From Erysipelotrichaceae bacterium (lineage in GTDB: Bacteria > Bacillota_I > Bacilli_A > Erysipelotrichales > Erysipelotrichaceae): a stretch of 64,000 bases of DNA. Below the pieces are notes generated by a model, which saw nothing but the letters and a program-made list of their open reading frames with translations, searched no databases and was not told the origin of the DNA. The position numbers and the translations under genes were made by a program. The stretch lies in contig JAIKXJ010000008.1 of NCBI GenBank assembly GCA_024684175.1, positions 62,001-126,000 on the forward strand. The letters are read 5' to 3'. Positions 1 through 7,753 of this stretch are shown here, one piece after another; positions within the stretch are counted from its first letter, which is position 1, and each line of letters begins with the position of its first letter.

Positions 1-1
1 C

Positions 2-262
2 GGAATTTCGGTCTCTTCTCTGATCAACCGTTTCCGGAAAGAGACCGGCAAGACCCCGTCCGCCTATCTTTGCGACCTGCGCATCCAGAGAGCCAAGCGC
101 ATGTTACGCTCCGACCGCTATACGATCGGTGAAGTTGCCGCCAACGTCGGCATCCCCGATGCCAACTACTTTGTCAAATGCTTCCGCAAGATCACCGGTG
201 TCACCCCTTCCGCTTACCGCAAAGGATACTACAACGACCGCGCTTCCAAACACAGTACATAA
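2..262 (+). CDS. AraC-family regulator, C-terminal HTH end (partial)
   Basis: This is the 3' end of a gene that begins before the window; frame 2 is open from the first base to a TAA at 260-262. The visible 86 residues carry the second half of an AraC/XylS DNA-binding domain: a first recognition region ending FRKETGKTPSAYL, the linker RIQRAKRML, and a second helix-turn-helix ending in FRKITGVTPSAYRKG, which is the classic AraC signature. It ends just after this motif, as AraC proteins with an N-terminal sensor usually do. The effector domain is out of view, so the ligand cannot be inferred. It converges with the kinase gene on the other strand, separated by a shared terminator. Confidence 0.9.
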   Translation, partial: GISVSSLINRFRKETGKTPSAYLCDLRIQRAKRMLRSDRYTIGEVAANVGIPDANYFVKCFRKITGVTPSAYRKGYYNDRASKHST

Positions 263-265
263 CAA

Positions 266-292
266 AAATACACCGCTGAATGCGGTGTATTT
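266..292. terminator. Bidirectional rho-independent terminator
   Basis: An inverted repeat (AAATACACCGC, loop TGAAT, GCGGTGTATTT) is followed by T-rich sequence on both strands. It lies between the convergent AraC-type gene and the minus-strand kinase gene. Confidence 0.8.
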
Positions 293-295
293 GTT

Positions 296-1702
296 TCATA
301 TCAGTTTTTCGACAGCCTTCTTCAAGGTGTCTTCTTCTCCGACATTGCCCGGGAAGATGATATACGGGATGCCCGGAAAGCGGGAACTTTCCTCCGCCTG
401 CCAGACCGGGATGCCCGGCATGATCTGACCCAAGACTTTTGCCTTTTTGATCGACAGACCTTTGGCCCCGACATCGGCAGAGGTGATACCGCCTTTGGCG
501 ACGACGAAGGAAGGCTTCACTTCCAGATCATGGACGATGTGCCAGACCCCTTCCGAGATCGCAACGCTTCTTTGCAATGCCTTGTTCTTGTCGTCGTCCG
601 CCAGAGCGATCTCGATGCGCTCCGTAAAGACGACGGCCGTCCTTCCTTGAGCGATCAGCTCCTGCGCAAAACGGGTACAGCGCTTCACTTCCTCATCGAA
701 AGCCCCTTTGCCCTCCAGGATCCTCGAACACTTCAGCTCGGACGCCGTGACCTTCCCCGTTTCCAGCAAGGCCTTCAGCTGCTTTGTGGTCTTGTCCGTA
801 TGGGAACCGACGACGACGATGCCGCCGTTGGGATTTTCTTCCAAGATCATGTCCTTTTTCTCTAAGAGCGGCTGATCGCCGATGCCGCCGACACATTTCA
901 CGAAGGATGCCGCCGAACGGAAGACGAAGATCTTTCCTTTTTCGATCGCTTTATACAAAGCCAGACAGAAGATCTTCACATCGGAATAGTCTGCCGCATT
1001 GACGATGATCTTTGTCTGATCATGTGCGCTCAGCAGGTTCTTTTCGATCTCTTCGATCCTCTCGTTCCTCAGATCGTCCAGACCGATGCTCAAGACCTCT
1101 TCCTTTTTGATCCTTCCTTCGCTCTTCTCTTCGATGTATTCCTTTAAATTCGAAGAATGATAGCCGAAGGTCTTATCTTTGGCAAATTCCGTTTCTGCAC
1201 AAGGGACCAACCGATCGCCATAGCGGACATAATGGACATCGTCGAGCGTGAAGCGGCCGCCTTCCTTGAAGAACGGGATCAGGATGTCACCGTCGACTTT
1301 GCCGAAATCCTTCTTCAGTCCTTCCGCCAGCAGATCGGTCTCCAGCGGATAATGTCCCCGCAGGGTGGAATCTCCTCTGGAGATATAGAAATACTTTTTG
1401 TTCGTTTCCTTGAAGACTTTCGAGATCGTTTCCATGATCTGCTCATGGATCTTGCGGCTTTCTTGTTCGATCATGCCTCTTGAATTGGTGAGGATATAAA
1501 ACAGCTTGTCGTTTTCCATCGCCTGTTTCATCGTCTCATAGGACCAGTCGGTATAGACATTGATGTCATGGACCGTCTGCGTCCCGGTGGGATCGTCGTC
1601 CAGAACGATGAATACATGATCGTCTTTCGCGATATGGGAAAGCAGTTCTTCGTATCTTTGCGAATGATCCCTTTGATCTTCAAGGACCGTGATGTCTGCC
1701 AT
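296..1702 (-). CDS. Four-carbon acid sugar kinase family protein (DUF1537, OtnK/DtnK-like)
   Basis: The family phosphorylates four-carbon acid sugars (threonate, erythronate, 2-oxotetronate) with ATP in the cytoplasm. The 468-residue protein has the usual two-domain length. The N-terminal sugar-binding domain shows the DDDPTGTQTVHDI motif near residues 35-47. The C-terminal nucleotide-binding domain carries GGITSADVGAKGL and later IMPGIPVW and FPGNVGEEDTL. Its ATG shares one base with the stop of the upstream racemase-fold gene (TAATG), so the two are translationally coupled. No class II aldolase or dehydrogenase of the classical oxo-tetronate pathway is in this two-gene unit, although a PTS/aldolase operon lies just upstream. 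The exact substrate is not evident. Confidence 0.85.
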   Translation of the reverse strand: MADITVLEDQRDHSQRYEELLSHIAKDDHVFIVLDDDPTGTQTVHDINVYTDWSYETMKQAMENDKLFYILTNSRGMIEQESRKIHEQIMETISKVFKETNKKYFYISRGDSTLRGHYPLETDLLAEGLKKDFGKVDGDILIPFFKEGGRFTLDDVHYVRYGDRLVPCAETEFAKDKTFGYHSSNLKEYIEEKSEGRIKKEEVLSIGLDDLRNERIEEIEKNLLSAHDQTKIIVNAADYSDVKIFCLALYKAIEKGKIFVFRSAASFVKCVGGIGDQPLLEKKDMILEENPNGGIVVVGSHTDKTTKQLKALLETGKVTASELKCSRILEGKGAFDEEVKRCTRFAQELIAQGRTAVVFTERIEIALADDDKNKALQRSVAISEGVWHIVHDLEVKPSFVVAKGGITSADVGAKGLSIKKAKVLGQIMPGIPVWQAEESSRFPGIPYIIFPGNVGEEDTLKKAVEKLI

Positions 1703-2355
1703 TATAAGCCCAGTTCCTTACGGACGCGCTCGACAGCGAGACGCGGAGAAGTCAGGACCGGTTTTTCGATGTCGGTCAGAAGCGGCAGGATGGCGGTCAT
1801 CGAACCCTGAGCCAGGACGACGACATCGTTTTCGCTCTCCGCCTTCTTGATCGCCTTGATGACCAGCTCGTTGTGTTTGTCCACGTCGCCGCTCATCAGG
1901 ATATCGAGTGCTCCGTCGACCAGGTATTCGCTGACTGTGACATCGGCACCTTGTTTCTTCGCCGTATTGCGGATCAGATCGGAAGAAGGCTGGACCGTGG
2001 ATGCGACCGTCGCGACGACACCGATCTTCTTGCCCAGAGAGATCGCTTTTTCGGCCATCGGTTCATCGATCTTCAGAGTCTTGCAGTCAGCCTGCGTGCG
2101 GGCGATGTCGAAGGCTTCGCCGACGGAAGAACACTGGTTGAAGATCAGATCCGGTTTCAATGTCTTGGCGACTTGCACATAGGCGCACATCCGCGAGATG
2201 ATATTGGAATTGATCCTGCCGTTCTTTTTAACTTCTTCGAGAAGCGAATCATCGATGATGTTGACCATCTCGACTTCCGGGACGATCTCCTTGAACAGAG
2301 CTTTCAGCTCATTGAGAGAAACGGGACTGGTGTGGATCAGTACGACTTTTTTCAT
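1702..2355 (-). CDS. Asp/Glu racemase-superfamily protein with one catalytic cysteine
   Basis: The 217-residue protein has the alternating Rossmann-like pattern of the Asp/Glu/hydantoin racemase superfamily. The N-terminal cysteine motif NQCSSVGEA (Cys75) is present. At the position of the second catalytic cysteine, normally in an LGC-type motif, it reads LAQGSM, with Gln183. Two-base racemisation needs both cysteines, so another reaction (isomerase, decarboxylase or lyase on an acidic substrate) is more likely; this is inference. AAGGAG lies 8 bases before the ATG. It is the first gene of a two-gene unit with the DUF1537 kinase, which suggests it prepares or converts the kinase substrate. 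Confidence 0.75.
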   Translation of the reverse strand: MKKVVLIHTSPVSLNELKALFKEIVPEVEMVNIIDDSLLEEVKKNGRINSNIISRMCAYVQVAKTLKPDLIFNQCSSVGEAFDIARTQADCKTLKIDEPMAEKAISLGKKIGVVATVASTVQPSSDLIRNTAKKQGADVTVSEYLVDGALDILMSGDVDKHNELVIKAIKKAESENDVVVLAQGSMTAILPLLTDIEKPVLTSPRLAVERVRKELGL

Positions 2356-2389
2356 TTTTTAATCTCCTTAACTGTATTAAAATAGATGT

Positions 2390-2617
2390 ATGATCAAAAC
2401 GCTTATACTTATCAGAGATATACTCATGTATATCGGCATGTTCGTCGGGATCTATCTGATCGGCTATGTCAGAGTCTCCTTCTCCAACCGTCAGAAGAAA
2501 TCTCCCAACGTGGCTTTGAGCTACAACGAGAAAGAACTCCGGCTGCGCAAGATCGCGATCATCATCCTGGTGATCACGGTCGCTTTAGCTCTCATCCCGA
2601 CCAGGAACCTGCAATAG
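2390..2617 (+). CDS. Small two-helix membrane protein, unknown function
   Basis: A 75-residue protein with a hydrophobic N-terminal helix (about residues 4-26), a polar basic loop rich in Arg, Lys and Asn, and a second helix (about 53-69). An overlapping longer frame from 2386 is arginine-rich and not membrane-like, so I prefer this one. No Shine-Dalgarno is visible, and an AT-rich TATTAAAAT element lies only a few bases upstream. It is divergent from the racemase-fold gene and convergent with the dehydrogenase gene. I do not recognise a family. The hydrophobic pattern and its own terminator support it being real. Confidence 0.55.
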   Translation: MIKTLILIRDILMYIGMFVGIYLIGYVRVSFSNRQKKSPNVALSYNEKELRLRKIAIIILVITVALALIPTRNLQ

Positions 2618-2637
2618 AAGCGAAGGCTTCTTTTTTT
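2616..2637 (+). terminator. Rho-independent terminator
   Basis: A six-base-pair stem AGAAGC/GCTTCT with a GAAG loop is followed by a run of seven T. It overlaps the stop of the small membrane-protein gene. Confidence 0.75.
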
Positions 2638-2642
2638 ATACT

Positions 2643-3704
2643 TTATTTATAATCTTCAAGCTTCAGGATGGCTGCCCTCACCATCTCCTTAGTGATCGGA
2701 TACGGGATATGGTCGAGCTCCTGATTGACGATCGTCGCATCCAGGACGTCATCGAGCGGATCGTCTTTCTCCAGGTCGAGGTCTTTTAAACAGACCGGCA
2801 GAGCCACGCTCTTGTTGAAATCATAGACTCTTCTGAGCTCCTTTTCCTGTCCGTCCAGCATCAGCTGCACCAGCGTACCGTAGGAGACGATCTCACCGTG
2901 CAGGTGCTTGCGCTCCATCCACTCCCGGACCGTCAGGCCGTAATATAAGGCGTGCGCCAGCGCGGAATTGTAGTTTGGATCTACGCTCAGTGAGACCGAA
3001 CCGGTGGCGATGATGATCGATTTGATGACATCGTCGACTTCCTTGGAAACTTCATGAGCCTTGACATCTTCATAGGCCTTGAGACCCTTTTCCAGGATCG
3101 GCTCATAACAGAGTTTGGAAACAGTCACGCCGTAGAAGCTTTCAAAATCCAGATCGTCGTTGCGGGAAGAAAAGACCGACTCCACGTGTTTGGCCATCGT
3201 GTCGCCCATCCCCGCCCAGAAGTATTTCGCCGGTGCATGAGCGATGATCTCCGGGTCGATGAAGCAGTAGACCGGTGCGGACTTGAGACGGTAGATCTCT
3301 TTGAAGGAACCGTCATCGTTGTGCAAGATCGAGATCTTGGTGACTGCCGCACAGGTCGAAGCGATGGTCGGAACGGTGAAGACCGGTTTGCCCAGCTTGT
3401 CGCCGACGACCTTGGTGACATCCAAGGCCTTTCCGCCGCCGATGCCTAGAAGCAGATCGGCTTTTTTAAGTTCTTCATTCCCGACCAGCCGGTCGATGTT
3501 GGTGTAGGAAGCCTCCTTGCCGTAGACCGCTTCATGAACGATGACAAGGTCCTTCAGACAGGGAAGCAGCTTGTCCTTACTTGCGGAAAAAGCCGTCTCG
3601 CCGTAAAGAAGAGCGACCTTGTTTCCGTAAGCCTTGGTGACTTCGGCGATCTTTTCATAGGCATCGATGCCGCAGGCATATCTAGGTAATTGATTCTCCA
3701 GCAT
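2643..3704 (-). CDS. Glycerol-dehydrogenase-like iron-containing alcohol dehydrogenase
   Basis: A 353-residue member of the GldA-type branch of metal-dependent polyol dehydrogenases. The NAD-binding loop GIGGGKALD and the TVPTIASTCA segment are clear. Metal ligands are seen as the Asp in AGMGDTMAKH, the His in LAHALYYG and the His in HLHGEIVSYG. It probably oxidises a polyol or reduces a short sugar carbonyl with NAD(H). AAAGGA lies 7 bases before the ATG. It is the last gene of the PTS/aldolase/isomerase operon, after a hairpin that may lower its expression. The substrate is presumably a product of the aldolase in this operon. Confidence 0.8.
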   Translation of the reverse strand: MLENQLPRYACGIDAYEKIAEVTKAYGNKVALLYGETAFSASKDKLLPCLKDLVIVHEAVYGKEASYTNIDRLVGNEELKKADLLLGIGGGKALDVTKVVGDKLGKPVFTVPTIASTCAAVTKISILHNDDGSFKEIYRLKSAPVYCFIDPEIIAHAPAKYFWAGMGDTMAKHVESVFSSRNDDLDFESFYGVTVSKLCYEPILEKGLKAYEDVKAHEVSKEVDDVIKSIIIATGSVSLSVDPNYNSALAHALYYGLTVREWMERKHLHGEIVSYGTLVQLMLDGQEKELRRVYDFNKSVALPVCLKDLDLEKDDPLDDVLDATIVNQELDHIPYPITKEMVRAAILKLEDYK

Positions 3705-3716
3705 ATCGCTATCCTT

Positions 3717-3741
3717 TCAAAAAAGGGTGCCTGAGGCACCC
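3717..3741 (-). terminator. Terminator or attenuating hairpin inside the PTS operon
   Basis: A seven-pair stem GGGTGCC/GGCACCC with loop TGA is followed on the minus strand by a T run. It lies between the isomerase and dehydrogenase genes and probably sets a transcript boundary or partial read-through. Confidence 0.75.
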
Positions 3742-3751
3742 GTTGTTCATC

Positions 3752-4408
3752 TTATAACAAAGAATCGACGTAAGCCTTGATCTCAGGATCTTTGCAGCCT
3801 TCGTTGAAGCACTGTAAGAAACGCGGCGTCAGGGATCTCTTGACGATATCCTGATCCATGTTCTTGAGACCTTCGATCAGCGGTCTGGCGATCGCAGCCT
3901 TGACTTCGACAAGTTTCGCTGCATTTCTGTTCTGGGATTCTTTTCTTCCCGGTTCGTTTGGGTAACCCATGCCTTTCGGAGAACCGAAGGCGATATTGAA
4001 GATGTTCTTCAGATTGACGTCGGCACCCCAGCCGAAACCTTTCGCATACGGAAGAGCGAGGGCATTGCCATTGTTGATCTGTAAGAAGAGATAAGCATCG
4101 CTCGGTTCGATGCAATAGCCGCAGACGACGCCCGGCATCATGTTGCAAGCCATCAAAGCACCCTGTCCGGTACCGCAGCCGGTGACGACGAAGTCGACCG
4201 CACCGGAGTTGAGCAGCAGCGCTGCCTGAACACCGATGTTGAGGTATGTCAGATAACCCGGTTCACCCAGCTGCAGCGGAGCATCCGCCGTGGACATGCC
4301 GGTGTTATAGACGGTGTGGCCCATCGGTTCGACGACTTCCTTCAGGACACTTAAGATCAGGTCGTTTTTAGCGCTCTGTGAAAATTCATTGATCATTGCG
4401 ATCTTCAT
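3752..4408 (-). CDS. RpiB/LacA/LacB-family sugar-phosphate isomerase, long form
   Basis: The protein shows the RpiB/LacAB core: an N-terminal KIAMINEFS strand, a conserved GCGTGQG loop with Cys78, and a late NRNAAKL segment. Family members interconvert aldose and ketose phosphates by a Cys-based enediol mechanism. At 218 residues it is about 70 longer than typical RpiB (about 150), with a C-terminal helical extension. Long members occur in tetritol and pentitol pathways (family knowledge). AAAGGAG lies 7 bases before the ATG. Its place between the class II aldolase and a dehydrogenase suggests an isomerisation before aldol cleavage of a PTS-imported sugar. Confidence 0.8.
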   Translation of the reverse strand: MKIAMINEFSQSAKNDLILSVLKEVVEPMGHTVYNTGMSTADAPLQLGEPGYLTYLNIGVQAALLLNSGAVDFVVTGCGTGQGALMACNMMPGVVCGYCIEPSDAYLFLQINNGNALALPYAKGFGWGADVNLKNIFNIAFGSPKGMGYPNEPGRKESQNRNAAKLVEVKAAIARPLIEGLKNMDQDIVKRSLTPRFLQCFNEGCKDPEIKAYVDSLL

Positions 4409-4457
4409 AGCTTTTTCTCCTTTATATATAGATAACTCTTTCAGTCGTATTCAAAGT

Positions 4458-4487
4458 GAAAAACAGGCGGAGCTTTACTCCGCCTGT
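4458..4487 (-). terminator. Rho-independent terminator after the aldolase gene
   Basis: A ten-pair stem ACAGGCGGAG/CTCCGCCTGT with loop CTTTA is followed by five T on the minus strand. It lies just after the aldolase stop and ahead of the isomerase gene. Confidence 0.8.
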
Positions 4488-4493
4488 CAATTC

Positions 4494-5378
4494 TTATTCT
4501 TTGCTGCCGTTGTCTGCAGCTTCGAATGTGTAACGGTTGTTCGAACCAATCAGGCGAATGTAATCTCTGACAAATTCCTTGACTGCCTTTTCAGCAACCA
4601 TGCAAATGCCTAAGTAATCGGTGTTTGGTTCAGCTTCCCACTTCGCCTTGATCGCTTTCTCAGCGGCGTGGAATGCATCTGTACAAACGTTGATCTTGTT
4701 GATCCCGCCGGCGACGGCTTTTCTGATATTCTCTTCGCCGGAACCGGAACCGCCATGGAGGACCAACGGCATCTTCAAAGCAGCTTTGAGCTCCGCCAGT
4801 CTCTGGAAGTCCAGTTTAGGTACGAAACCTTCCGGATACTTGCCATGTGCCGTACCGATCGCAACTGCCAATGCATCGACACCTGTTGCCTTGACGAATT
4901 CAACGGCCTGTTCCACGTTCGTGTACATATCCGCTGTTCTTCCGTCACCGTCCGCTGCCTGACCGACATGGCCGAGCTCGGCTTCAACAGAGATACCCTT
5001 GGCATGTGCCATATCAGCGACCATTCTCGATCTTCTTACGTTCTCTTCGTAAGGAAGAGAAGAAGCATCGATCATGACGTTCGAGAAGCCCCACTTGATC
5101 GCATCGACTTCCGCCTCGAAAGAAGGGCCGTGGTCGAGGTTCAGGCATACCGGAACGGAAGCTCTTTCTGCCATGGCCTTGATCATCGGGACCATTTCGG
5201 TCGGGTGCGCCATCTTTGCCATCTGTCCGACACCGAACTGAACGATGATCGGAGAGTGTTCTTCTTCTGCTGCTTCGATCGCAGCTCTGGCCATCTCCAT
5301 GTTGATGCAGTTGATCGCCATGACCGCATAGTTATCGCGATTTGCCGCATCAAGGATATATTTCATGTTTACAAACAT
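4494..5378 (-). CDS. Class II (zinc) ketose-bisphosphate aldolase, FbaA/GatY/KbaY-like
   Basis: A 294-residue class II aldolase of the GatY/KbaY/Fba group. Zinc and substrate motifs are present: LNLDHGPSFE (Asp and His), EAELGHVG (Glu and His), AIGTAHGKYP (His), LHGGSGSGEE and KINVCTDAF. These enzymes cleave fructose-, tagatose- or sorbose-type bisphosphates to dihydroxyacetone phosphate and an aldehyde. The start MFVNMKYIL matches the usual N-terminus of the family, with AAGGA upstream. It follows PTS IIC and precedes an RpiB-type isomerase. The imported sugar may be a hexose or a shorter ketose; sequence alone does not decide. Confidence 0.88.
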   Translation of the reverse strand: MFVNMKYILDAANRDNYAVMAINCINMEMARAAIEAAEEEHSPIIVQFGVGQMAKMAHPTEMVPMIKAMAERASVPVCLNLDHGPSFEAEVDAIKWGFSNVMIDASSLPYEENVRRSRMVADMAHAKGISVEAELGHVGQAADGDGRTADMYTNVEQAVEFVKATGVDALAVAIGTAHGKYPEGFVPKLDFQRLAELKAALKMPLVLHGGSGSGEENIRKAVAGGINKINVCTDAFHAAEKAIKAKWEAEPNTDYLGICMVAEKAVKEFVRDYIRLIGSNNRYTFEAADNGSKE

Positions 5379-5454
5379 AAGTTTTTCATTCCTTCTATAT
5401 GAATCGTTATTTGTTTATTGCAGTTCTAATTCAAGTTTTATCTTCTACCGATCT

Positions 5455-6570
5455 TTATAAATCGATATCGAGATCAACTACTTCTTCTTCCTTAGTGTCT
5501 TCCTCAGACGGAGTCTTCTTGATCAAAGCATATAAGACGCCAGTGATGACGGAACCTAATGCTAAGCATAAGAACCAGAGACCGATCTTGTTGGAAGTCG
5601 GAGCAACGAAGACACCGCCGTGAGCAGCCTGTGTCTCAACATGCATTGCCATTGCAAGGCCGGAAGCGACTGCAGAACCGATCATGGAAGCAGGAACGAC
5701 TCTTGTAGCATCTTCTGCAACGAACGGCAGGACACCTTCAGTGATGAAGCATAAGCCCATCGGGATGCAGGTGTAAGCAGCGTCTTTCTGCTGCTGCGTG
5801 AATTTCTTCGGAGCGATCAAAGCTGCGAGACCGACACCGATCGCCGGAGTCATACCGCCGATGATCTTAGCAGTTTCAGCTGCAGCACCGATACCGCCGT
5901 TGACATCGTTGTCAGCGTATAATGCGTTAGCAGCCATGGAAGCAGTCTTGTTGACCGGACCTCCCATATCGAAGCCCATGCAAGCACCGATGACAGCGCC
6001 GGCGACGAAGAGTGAAGAGCCGGAAAGGCCTTCGATCCAGTGCTGGAACGCAAGCATCAGAGCAGATAAAGGTCTCATTAAGATACCGAAGAAGACGAAT
6101 GTAGCAACACAAGTTGCGATGACCGGGATGATCAATACAGGCATAAGACCCTGTAATGCTTTAGGCATCTTCCAAGTCTTCATCCATTTTACGAAGTAAC
6201 CTACTAAGAAGCCCATCAGCATAGCGCCGACGAAACCTGTCTTAGTCGGACCACCGGCATAGTAACCGATAGCGAAGCCCGGAACGATGCCCGGTCTGTC
6301 AGCGATCGAATAAGCGATACCTGCACATAAGAACGCATAAGCCCAGTTGAAGCCGTTGCCGTTCATTTCGCCTAACATATGCATGTAGTCGGAGATCTTG
6401 CCGATCGAGTAGCCGGAATAAGCCAGACCACCTACCAGCGGATCAGAAAGAGGTACACCAGACCAGGAGTAAGCCTTCTGGATCGCACCTGTGATACCAG
6501 CCATAACGACCATCGGGATCAGGAAAGAGATACCGGTCATTATGTGTTTTCTGAATTCAGCAAATTTCAT
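5455..6570 (-). CDS. PTS enzyme IIC, fructose family
   Basis: The membrane channel subunit of a fructose-superfamily phosphotransferase system. The 371 residues include several hydrophobic segments, the opening MKFAEFRKHIMTGISFLIP, and the MGGPVNKTA motif typical of fructose IIC. The acidic C-terminus ends in EEEVVDLDIDL, nearly the same as the tail of the IIA protein encoded two genes upstream (EEEIVDLDIDL). IIA, IIB and IIC are separate genes in the order IIA-IIB-IIC. The catabolic genes downstream (aldolase, isomerase, dehydrogenase) suggest an imported ketose or sugar alcohol rather than ordinary fructose, since no 1-phosphofructokinase is present. Confidence 0.9.
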   Translation of the reverse strand: MKFAEFRKHIMTGISFLIPMVVMAGITGAIQKAYSWSGVPLSDPLVGGLAYSGYSIGKISDYMHMLGEMNGNGFNWAYAFLCAGIAYSIADRPGIVPGFAIGYYAGGPTKTGFVGAMLMGFLVGYFVKWMKTWKMPKALQGLMPVLIIPVIATCVATFVFFGILMRPLSALMLAFQHWIEGLSGSSLFVAGAVIGACMGFDMGGPVNKTASMAANALYADNDVNGGIGAAAETAKIIGGMTPAIGVGLAALIAPKKFTQQQKDAAYTCIPMGLCFITEGVLPFVAEDATRVVPASMIGSAVASGLAMAMHVETQAAHGGVFVAPTSNKIGLWFLCLALGSVITGVLYALIKKTPSEEDTKEEEVVDLDIDL

Positions 6571-6608
6571 AAATATTTTTTCCCTCTCTTTAATAAATAA
6601 GCTTTGGA

Positions 6609-6923
6609 TTATTTTGCGCCGAGTTTCTTTTCGATCGTAGTCAGCAAGCTCTTAGGCTGCTTCATAGCGGTCGAGATCGGAACGTCGACGATCTTCTTGC
6701 CTGCAAAGCGGCTCGCTCCGCGGATCGCGATATCGTGAGTGTAGATGACGACATCCGCATTGGCGATGTCTTCAGCTGTGAGCTCATTTTCGATACCGGC
6801 AGAACCCTGCGTTTCGACTTTGATGTCGTGACCTAATTCTTCAGCAGCTTTCTGAAGCTTTTCGGCAACGATGTAAGTGTGGGCGATACCTGCTGTACAA
6901 GCGGTGACTGCAACGATTTTCAT
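6609..6923 (-). CDS. PTS enzyme IIB, fructose family
   Basis: A 104-residue free-standing IIB phosphocarrier. The N-terminus reads MKIVAVTACTAGIAHTY, with the phospho-accepting Cys9 in the ACTAGIAHT loop. It takes phosphate from IIA and passes it to sugar in IIC. AAAGGAG stands 6 bases before the ATG. A 136-base gap separates it from the IIA gene, with a cre-like palindrome, so a second promoter here is possible. Confidence 0.92.
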   Translation of the reverse strand: MKIVAVTACTAGIAHTYIVAEKLQKAAEELGHDIKVETQGSAGIENELTAEDIANADVVIYTHDIAIRGASRFAGKKIVDVPISTAMKQPKSLLTTIEKKLGAK

Positions 6924-6978
6924 ATAGATCTCCTTTCGTCTTTGCTTGAATTAGCTATATAAATTTTAATCCAATCAA

Positions 6979-6991
6979 TGAAGCGCTTTCA
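6979..6991. promoter_or_regulatory. cre-like catabolite repression site (imperfect)
   Basis: The bases TGAAGCGCTTTCA form a near-palindrome with a central AGCGCT. It is one base short of the Bacillota CcpA consensus (TGWAANCGNTNWCA). It lies in the gap between the IIA and IIB genes. The assignment is tentative. Confidence 0.35.
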
Positions 6992-7059
6992 ATAACGATT
7001 GGACAAATTCATATCAATTTGATCAACTTTATAAATATTATGATAAGGTCCTGATAATA

Positions 7060-7593
7060 TTACAGGTCGATATCAAGGTCGACGATCTCCTCTTCCTCGA
7101 GGACTTCCGCTTCACCCAGCTGATCGTCTTCGCAGAGGATCAGATCCAGGATCTCTTCTTTGGTCTGAGCCTTGGCCAGTTTGGCGACACGGACATCGTT
7201 TCCGAGTTTTCCTGCCAGTTCGCTCAATAACATCATATGATTTCTGGCAAATTCCGCATCGGCACTGACACAGAACAAGAAGATCAGATGCGTATCCTGG
7301 AAGCCGTCATCGGACATCGAGGATTCCCAGCGGATCGGCTGAACGGTTTTACCGATCATAATGCCGTTTTTCAGGACACTGAAGGACTTTCCGTGCGGGA
7401 TCGAGATGTGAGAGCCCATGCCGGTCGGGCCTTCGGCTTCTCTTTCATAAATGTCTTTGATGAAGACGTCTTCATCGCTGATATAGCCGTTCTTCAATAA
7501 AACGGACGCCATGTAACGGAGGACTTCATCTTTCGTCTGACCCTGAACGTTCAGATCGATGATGTCCTTGTTGAGAATCTCATTTAAAGGCAT
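7060..7593 (-). CDS. PTS enzyme IIA, fructose/mannitol family
   Basis: A 177-residue fructose-type IIA domain. The phospho-accepting histidine is His67 in SHISIPHGKS, preceded by EAEGPTGMG, both characteristic. It carries phosphate from HPr to IIB. The C-terminal 20 or so residues are strongly acidic and end EEEIVDLDIDL, echoing the IIC tail. GAGGG lies about 8 bases before the ATG. It is the first gene of the PTS operon and starts 160 bases from the end of the DeoR regulator gene, which is a likely controller of the operon. Confidence 0.9.
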   Translation of the reverse strand: MPLNEILNKDIIDLNVQGQTKDEVLRYMASVLLKNGYISDEDVFIKDIYEREAEGPTGMGSHISIPHGKSFSVLKNGIMIGKTVQPIRWESSMSDDGFQDTHLIFLFCVSADAEFARNHMMLLSELAGKLGNDVRVAKLAKAQTKEEILDLILCEDDQLGEAEVLEEEEIVDLDIDL

Positions 7594-7672
7594 GTTCTTT
7601 TCCCTCTTTTTCTTTCTACAGCTTTATGGTAAACCAAGACGATTTCCCATTTCAATACCTTTTTCCAAGAAA

Positions 7673-7692
7673 TTATCAAAAATTTATCAAAA
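7673..7692. promoter_or_regulatory. Direct repeat TTATCAAAA x2, possible DeoR operator
   Basis: TTATCAAAA occurs at 7673-7681 and 7684-7692, an 11-base (one helical turn) spacing, within the PTS promoter gap. A related TTATCAA lies at 8566-8572 in front of the transaldolase gene. The shared motif on both sides of deoR suggests one regulator, but this is inference. Confidence 0.35.
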
Positions 7693-7753
7693 TAATCATC
7701 ATATTACCATTGACAAGCACCAAAAAAAGAGATTACTATTGAATCGGAAGGAA

